Position numbers and translations under genes: made by a program. 64,000 nt of DNA. It comes from Channa striata (taxonomy: Eukaryota > Chordata > Actinopteri > Anabantiformes > Channidae). The DNA is taken from the NCBI GenBank assembly GCA_033026295.1, contig CM065189.1, positions 4,096,951 through 4,160,950 of the forward strand. The letters are read 5' to 3'. The stretch's first letter is position 1. Each line of letters starts with the position of its first letter. This document shows positions 58,712 through 64,000 of this stretch, piece after piece. The notes beneath the pieces are model-generated. The model was not told where the DNA came from, searched no databases, and saw only the letters and a list, made by a program, of their open reading frames with translations.

Positions 58712-58935
58712 CTATTCCGTTTATCCTTTTGGGAGCTGCATGCGTGCCGATCCCAGGTGATGGTGAGAGGCTCCTGTACTAAGTACACCTCAGGCAGGGC
58801 GCTGACACAGACAGACAGACCATCATTCATACTCAAATGAAGCCAAACGCATGTCTTTGAGGAAACCACAGAACACAGTGAAAACTGACGCAAGCACAAA
58901 AAGAACAAGCTCCACGCGGGTAGGATCAATCTTCC
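58712..58935 (-). repeat. tRNA-derived SINE, copy 9
   Basis: The plus strand shows, reversed, 'ccgtttatccttttgggagc', 'aggcagggcgctgacacaga', 'agaccatcattcatactcaa' and 'gcatgtctttgaggaaacc', then 'agaacaagctccacgcgg'. It is worn but in the right order. Confidence 0.55.
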
Positions 58936-60574
58936 CTCTTATTTTAAATACTGTAAGTGATTCTTTATTTTTATCTTTTCAAATTGATGATGCAGTACTA
59001 ATTTACTATCACTTCTAAGAGTGTCTTGCTTTGTTGCTTTTGGAAAATACCTTTTTAGCTTAAGAAGGCCTTTAGAATATTCAGCCCTAAGAAGCCTTTG
59101 TGAAACTAGGACTCAAATAGTTACAACTGCATTAGGGATAAAAAGAGAAAAAGCACATTAGGAAGCACTTCAGTAAAATCAAAGAGCCTGACGGCATACA
59201 ACGTGTACAGTGTATTTTACACAAAAACATTGAACTCATTACCATTTGAAGGAGTCTTGATCCGGTGACTGTCTCCTGTCACAGACATGACACAACCTTG
59301 ACCTTTTGCTGCGTTTGTCAAACACTAACAATGAAAACTAATAAAAAACATCTCACAATCAACACTTTTCTATTTCTAATGAGCTGCTTTTCATGTACAG
59401 TAGTATTGTGTGCCTTTTGAGCTAAATGTAAAAGCCAGATTTCTTTTCAGCAATGTTACCTCAGAAATTGTACAATAATCAGCTCTTTTCTATACACTTA
59501 TTATTTCTACAACTCTTTTTTTTCCTCTTATCATCTTGGTTCTACACCACTTTGTAATCATTTGTGAATTTGTGATATCCTTATTCACTAACCCCCACTC
59601 ACCCTATTTAACCCCACATGGAAATGACTCTATCTCCCATCTCCCACAGGTCATCTACTGTGGTAATTATGAGCAGGTGGATTAAGCCAAATTTGGGAAT
59701 GGGATTAGGAGGGTCTCATTTTTGCCATGGGACTAATTTAGGCATCAGACGGGCCTTCAATCACTGGCAGCAGTGTCATAATTAGTATTACAATGTCTGG
59801 GTGTTTTAGTGTATCAGAGAGATATAATATTACTGCCAATCTTGGGATAGAAAATTAACCCACACAGAAGTGAAAATTACTTCTGTCACTTCAAAAGAGC
59901 AAATGAAACACTCCATTTTGACTGTCCGCCATCCTGCAATAGGCAAAGACAAAGAATCAACAACTCAGCACAGCCCATGTCATTTACAGCAGAGAAATCC
60001 AGTTAATGCTGCAGTGGCTTTAGTATGATGCAGCACTCTTTGGTCCGGACCAACAGTTCAGTCCTAATTGTTAAGTTAGCTGACAATGCAGTATCTTTAA
60101 AGGAGGGAAAACTGAAAAAATATGGAGAAGAGATGCTTTACATTTCATTGTAACGTGTTGTGTTTTTAAAAATCCGTTACTCATGTCTGGTGTGTCCCTT
60201 CCATTGGAAAAAATTAACTGCACCAAAACCTACGAGGACACAAAGGAACTCCACTTGGGGCTAAATGTGATATTATTCTGAGGCTTTTATTATTAATACA
60301 TTATTTTTATATGTTAGTATTCAGGTTGCGTGGGAACGTCTGACAGATAAAACAACTATTCCCTCTTAAAGTCTGCTTTATTAGGTAACAAAGAGAGACT
60401 CTCAAGTCACTTTCACGTTACAGAGAGAAAAGCACATTGTGAACAAAGAGAGATGTCCTTACCACACTCACAGTAGAACAACGCTGCTGAGCTAACAGCC
60501 AAAAGAGTGTGTGAGACTGAAAGCTGCAAGAATGACAAAACAGTTCCAAAATGTTTGTTGATGAATACTGCAGT
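58936..60574. other. Unassigned DNA, CNE-like at 59570-59800
   Basis: 59570-59800 carries two GGATTA cores (59679-59684, 59702-59707), an E-box CAGGTG (59674-59679) and TAATTA-type cores with no repeat. No gene. Confidence 0.3.
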
Positions 60575-60605
60575 CAGGGGCGGATCCAGACATTTTTTAT
60601 TGAGG
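60575..60605 (+). mobile_element. Possible hAT-type terminus
   Basis: 'caggggcggatccagacatt' resembles the end of fish hAT elements that begin CAGGGGCGGATC. No partner end was found. Confidence 0.3.
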
Positions 60606-61224
60606 TTATTTAAAAGGTTTTAAACTGAAATTCAAAAGCTTTTTGCTAAATAATAAACTCTGCGTTAAAAGGGTGTTAACATTCTTTGGTGTCCAAATGT
60701 CATATAAGTAACACATCTACTAAACTAACCTTAAATGTGTAATAAAATGTTTATTTATTTATAATGATAATGATTTATTTCACTAATAATTTAGATTGTA
60801 CAACTGGTACCTACCAAATTGTCCCTAGGGCAGGTGGTGGCAACTTTTTCATTCTGTCAGCACTGTTTTAAAATAGATTTTTAACATTTGTAGATTGACT
60901 CAGACTTGAACAAGAGATGAACTGATTTTGTCAAACACTCTTACAGGAAAGTTTATATATATATATATACGTAGAGAGAGAGACTGAACAGTTTCTGATT
61001 GTGTTGCAGCATATTCCAGATAATGGGGCTAGAGAAGAGGAAATCCTTCTTACCGAACTCATTACTGATGGAGTGTTAAAAGTAATAAAAGCCTTGGAGC
61101 TTAGCATAGCGAAGGCTATGTTCAATGTTTGTCATATAACATAACAAATATCATATATAAAGAACAGATTTATAAATGAGTGTCTACCACACATGTGTGA
61201 ACCTATAAGACCAATAAATGCCGC

Positions 61225-61370
61225 CATCCATTCATCCATCCCTCAATCCATTATCTGCAACCACTTATCCTGTTCAGGCTTGTGGGATTCTGGAACCTTT
61301 CCTAGCTGTCATTGGGCGAGAGGTGGGGTCCACCCCCGGAGAGGCCTCTGGTCTATGTCAAATGAATACC
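61225..61370 (-). repeat. tRNA-derived SINE, copy 10 (3' part)
   Basis: 'ccattcatccatccctcaat' (tail reversed), 'ccacttatcctgttcaggct', 'cattgggcgagaggtggggt' and 'ccacccccggagaggcctct' match the family's 3' half on the minus strand. Confidence 0.65.
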
Positions 61371-61745
61371 TATGGTAAAATATAATTTAAAGAAACAACA
61401 TCTACCTTTTAAAGATGGCTTTTGATCCCAATATGAAACTGTCTGGTTGAACTATATTACTAAACTTTTTACACGTAACTACAGTTAATTCATGTTTTCT
61501 GTAAAAACCCCCTCACTAACATTTTTTACCTACTGAAACTCAGATGTCAGGCTCCAACATTGGCTCCATGCAGTAGGTGATGACAAAGAAGTAGGTAGAA
61601 GTTGGAGCTGAATCATTGCTGCTGTTAACAACAGTGTCCTAGAAGGAACAAAGGCAGCTCGTAAAGTGAAAGAGTGACAAAAGCACGATACGTGTCCTGA
61701 CGTTGTGTAGCTAATTTTCTGCAAGCAGATTGGTAAATGTGATTT

Positions 61746-61748
<3 letters not shown>

Positions 61749-61783
<35 letters not shown>

Positions 61784-61795
61784 CACACACACACA
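61749..61795 (+). repeat. (CA)n microsatellite
   Basis: About 23 units with one 'gc' interruption. Confidence 0.95.
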
Positions 61796-62248
61796 GTGTA
61801 TATAACAATAATCTGTTCAATCTACTTTCAGTACCATTAACCTGCCATAATCATTTTTATTGCAAGTTTTATTACAGATATGAAATGCCATTTCTAAACA
61901 CAAATGAACAATTAAACAGAGACATTGTTTTTAATGTCTTAAAATTCTAACAGTAGATTTACCTCCATCTACAGTATATGAGGTAAGTGTTAAAGTGAGT
62001 ACCCACTCAGCTGTCGAGTAAACCCCTGCGAGGAAGTATAATAGTGACACAGCAGTGAGCAGCCACCTCTGCATCTGTTTGCTTCTAATAGAAGCTCAGC
62101 AAAATGATGGCATTTAACCCAGAGCAGCTCCCATCATTAGTGGCTCCTTTATAGTTGCCCGAACTGTGAAAAGAGCTCTTAGTTCCTCTGCCTTGTTTCT
62201 CTCCTTTGTCACTGACAAGGTTTAAGCTAAAGAAGAATCTCCAGCTCC

Positions 62249-62310
62249 CTCTCTCGCTCGATCTCTCTCTCTCTCTCACACACACACACTCACTCACTCA
62301 CACTCACAAA
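62249..62310 (+). repeat. (CT)n(CA)n compound microsatellite
   Basis: A CT run followed by CA and CACT units. Confidence 0.9.
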
Positions 62311-63621
62311 GAGTCACTCACTCTCTGTGGTGTGTGACCCAGTGTGGGCTGACCCTGACATTTTCCTCTCCTCTAATGCTCTTTAAATGGGCTGCAGTGC
62401 AACTGGAGTTTTGTATGGCTCCACAGGCAGCCATCATCAGGCAAAGAGCAAAACCAGACAGGCCAAAGCATTACCTCACCAGGTTTCTCCCTCTTCCTCT
62501 CTGGTGCTCTCGCCGTCTCTCAAGCATGCACATGCACCATCACTCGTGTAATTTACATTATTATGTAGCTGGAAATTAGACGGACAGGTTATGGGGAGTG
62601 ATGTGTTATTTTTATCATTAGGGGTCCAAGCACCACAGGTGCTGGAAGCCCATTATTCTGCTAAAACAGCTTGTTAGCCATTAGGTTTCAGCCTTCATTG
62701 CTTTGTTCCTTCCTTGCCCCTTGTTTTTATATCTGACTGCTTTCTTATTGGGAACTACAAACCTGCTTATTGTAACTGTTCTTCTCTTCAAGCTGCCTCT
62801 GAATGTCCATAATTTGGCCATTTACTGTGTTTACAAGGTTGTTGATGTGCTGCCGATTCAATGAAGAATCTAAAATGTCTGATAGTCCACCAGTCTGAAT
62901 GTTGGGATGGTCTAATCTGCAATAAAGGTTCTGTAAATTTTAGCTTTGTTGACATGATGATGATTAGGAAAGAGTGGGTTCAACTATGTGGTCCTTTTGG
63001 AGGCGCTGGTTTGTGGAGATACATTTAAAATGTTATTATTTTCAAACACACGACTGTTGGTACACACAGGCAAATCTAAAATACAGAATACACAAAATCA
63101 TAAAAAACAACAAAATAAAATCACATACTGGCAGTGAAAGCAGAGGAAGTAACCTTTGTAACTTTTATCATGAGATTTGCGATTAAATGTGTTGTGACTT
63201 TAAATGTTTTTAACAATAATAATTAGAAAATGTCCGAATCCCATTTTATGATATTTTGCTTAGTATTAGGACATGTTTTTTTTTAATATCTGTTAAATGA
63301 ATACATTAATGTTTTAATTGTACTATGAAGACATAAAAAAGTGTTTTTAAGTACCCACATCAGGAAAATGTGCCCATTTTAAGATTTCCAAGCATGCAAC
63401 AGTGAAAACAATCAATTATTATTTATAACAGTCTTGTCACATTTAGTTGTTTTAAGATACTTTTAAACACAGAGTGGTGATATCACTTATGTTGAAAACT
63501 GTGGCTTGTGATTGGCACATCTGTTTAAACTGATGAGATCACTGATTGGCTGAGGAAGTTTTACTTATCTCACCCTCCAATTTACAGTTGCGTTCACATA
63601 CTGTATGTTTTGACAATTAAC

Positions 63622-63652
<31 letters not shown>

Positions 63653-63739
63653 TAAAAAACTTTTAATTTAAGGATTTTATTTAAAAAAAATATTGGACGA
63701 GACATGTGGGAATTACTAAATACTTTTATACACATTTTA

Positions 63740-64000
63740 TAGGTCCTAAAATATTTGGACGTCCTCAAAAGATCATAAATTAACTGTCCAGTTTAGCACT
63801 TGGTTGCAGATCTTCTGCAGCCATAGCCTGAAGTCTGGTACCAACAGATATCACCAGATGCTAGGAGACTCTGCCAGGACTTTACCTCAGCTTCCTTCAC
63901 TTCTGGCTTGTTTTGGGGATGTTTTGCCGTCAGCAAATGAAAATTATTCTGGTTTCTGTCCTATTGTCTGGCTGTTATGTTAACCCAGCTTTAAATGTGA
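63740..64000 (-). mobile_element. Tc1-type transposon, one end (runs off the window)
   Basis: It starts with a TIR-like 'taggtcctaaaatatttgg' (63740-63758), then 'acttggttgcagatcttctg', 'agcctgaagtctggtaccaa', 'atatcaccagatgctagga' and 'ctctgccaggactttac', the minus-strand C-terminal region of a fish Tc1 family. The rest lies to the right. It is the same family type as the 5' half at 33310. Confidence 0.65.

Larger units (their letters stand above)
61371..63739. other. Unassigned DNA with simple repeats
   Basis: No gene. 'aggggtccaagcaccacagg' with 'tgctggaagcc' (62620-62650) is a phrase of a common fish repeat of unknown class. Confidence 0.35.

Noticed and set aside
1..64000. CRISPR array, operon or phage-like system
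   Set aside because: No regularly spaced direct repeats with unique spacers, no dense same-strand genes and no prokaryotic start sites. The window is eukaryotic.

Overview
The window looks like intergenic or intronic DNA from a ray-finned (teleost) fish. The evidence is several diverged Tc1-type transposon relics, an RTE-clade LINE, an R4/Dong (Rex6-like) LINE remnant, many copies of tRNA-derived SINEs of the kind scattered through fish genomes, and very frequent (CA)n/(GT)n microsatellites in AT-rich sequence. There are no bacterial operons, Shine-Dalgarno sites or dense long reading frames. I found no reading frame or splice-bounded exon chain that I can defend as a host protein-coding gene. 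All recognisable coding sequence belongs to broken transposable elements. Family names below come from recognising sequence patterns, not from a database search.

Layout. 1-2.5 kb: pieces of dispersed repeats, a hAT right end and an L2-like LINE 3' end. 3.4-3.7 kb: paired CA tracts around a perfect 27-bp palindrome. 7.1-8.2 kb: a minus-strand jockey/L2-type LINE fragment next to a hAT-like block with repeated TTCGTTCA and CACGTG motifs. 9.8-11.2 kb: an old, diverged tandem duplication whose second copy was later split by a SINE. 11.2-12.1 kb: sequence that resembles a conserved non-coding element (CNE), with two RFX-like motifs. 17.6-18.7 kb: a minus-strand Tc1-type relic with a SINE nested inside it. 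20.0-22.2 kb: the largest coding relic, a 5'-truncated minus-strand RTE-clade LINE with frameshifts, an internal RT deletion and a changed catalytic box (FAED instead of FADD). 23.6, 33.3, 42.7-43.6, 56.1 and 63.7 kb: five more Tc1 relics of several families. 28.1-28.6 kb: another LINE RT fragment. 33.7-34.1 kb: a Rex6-like endonuclease remnant. 36-51 kb: mostly unique AT-rich DNA with large microsatellites, a perfect RFX X-box, a perfect DR1 site and a 430-bp purine-rich strand. 51-64 kb: SINE fragments, CNE-like stretches and a Tc1 end that runs off the right edge.

No pathway or operon can be described. The biology here is transposon burial, microsatellite growth and possibly distal regulatory DNA. 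Items that may repay follow-up are the tandem duplicate at 9.8-11.2 kb, the three-copy unclassified repeat near 2.2, 14.3 and 36.5 kb, and the CNE-like blocks carrying strong binding-site matches. I did not find a convincing new molecular system.
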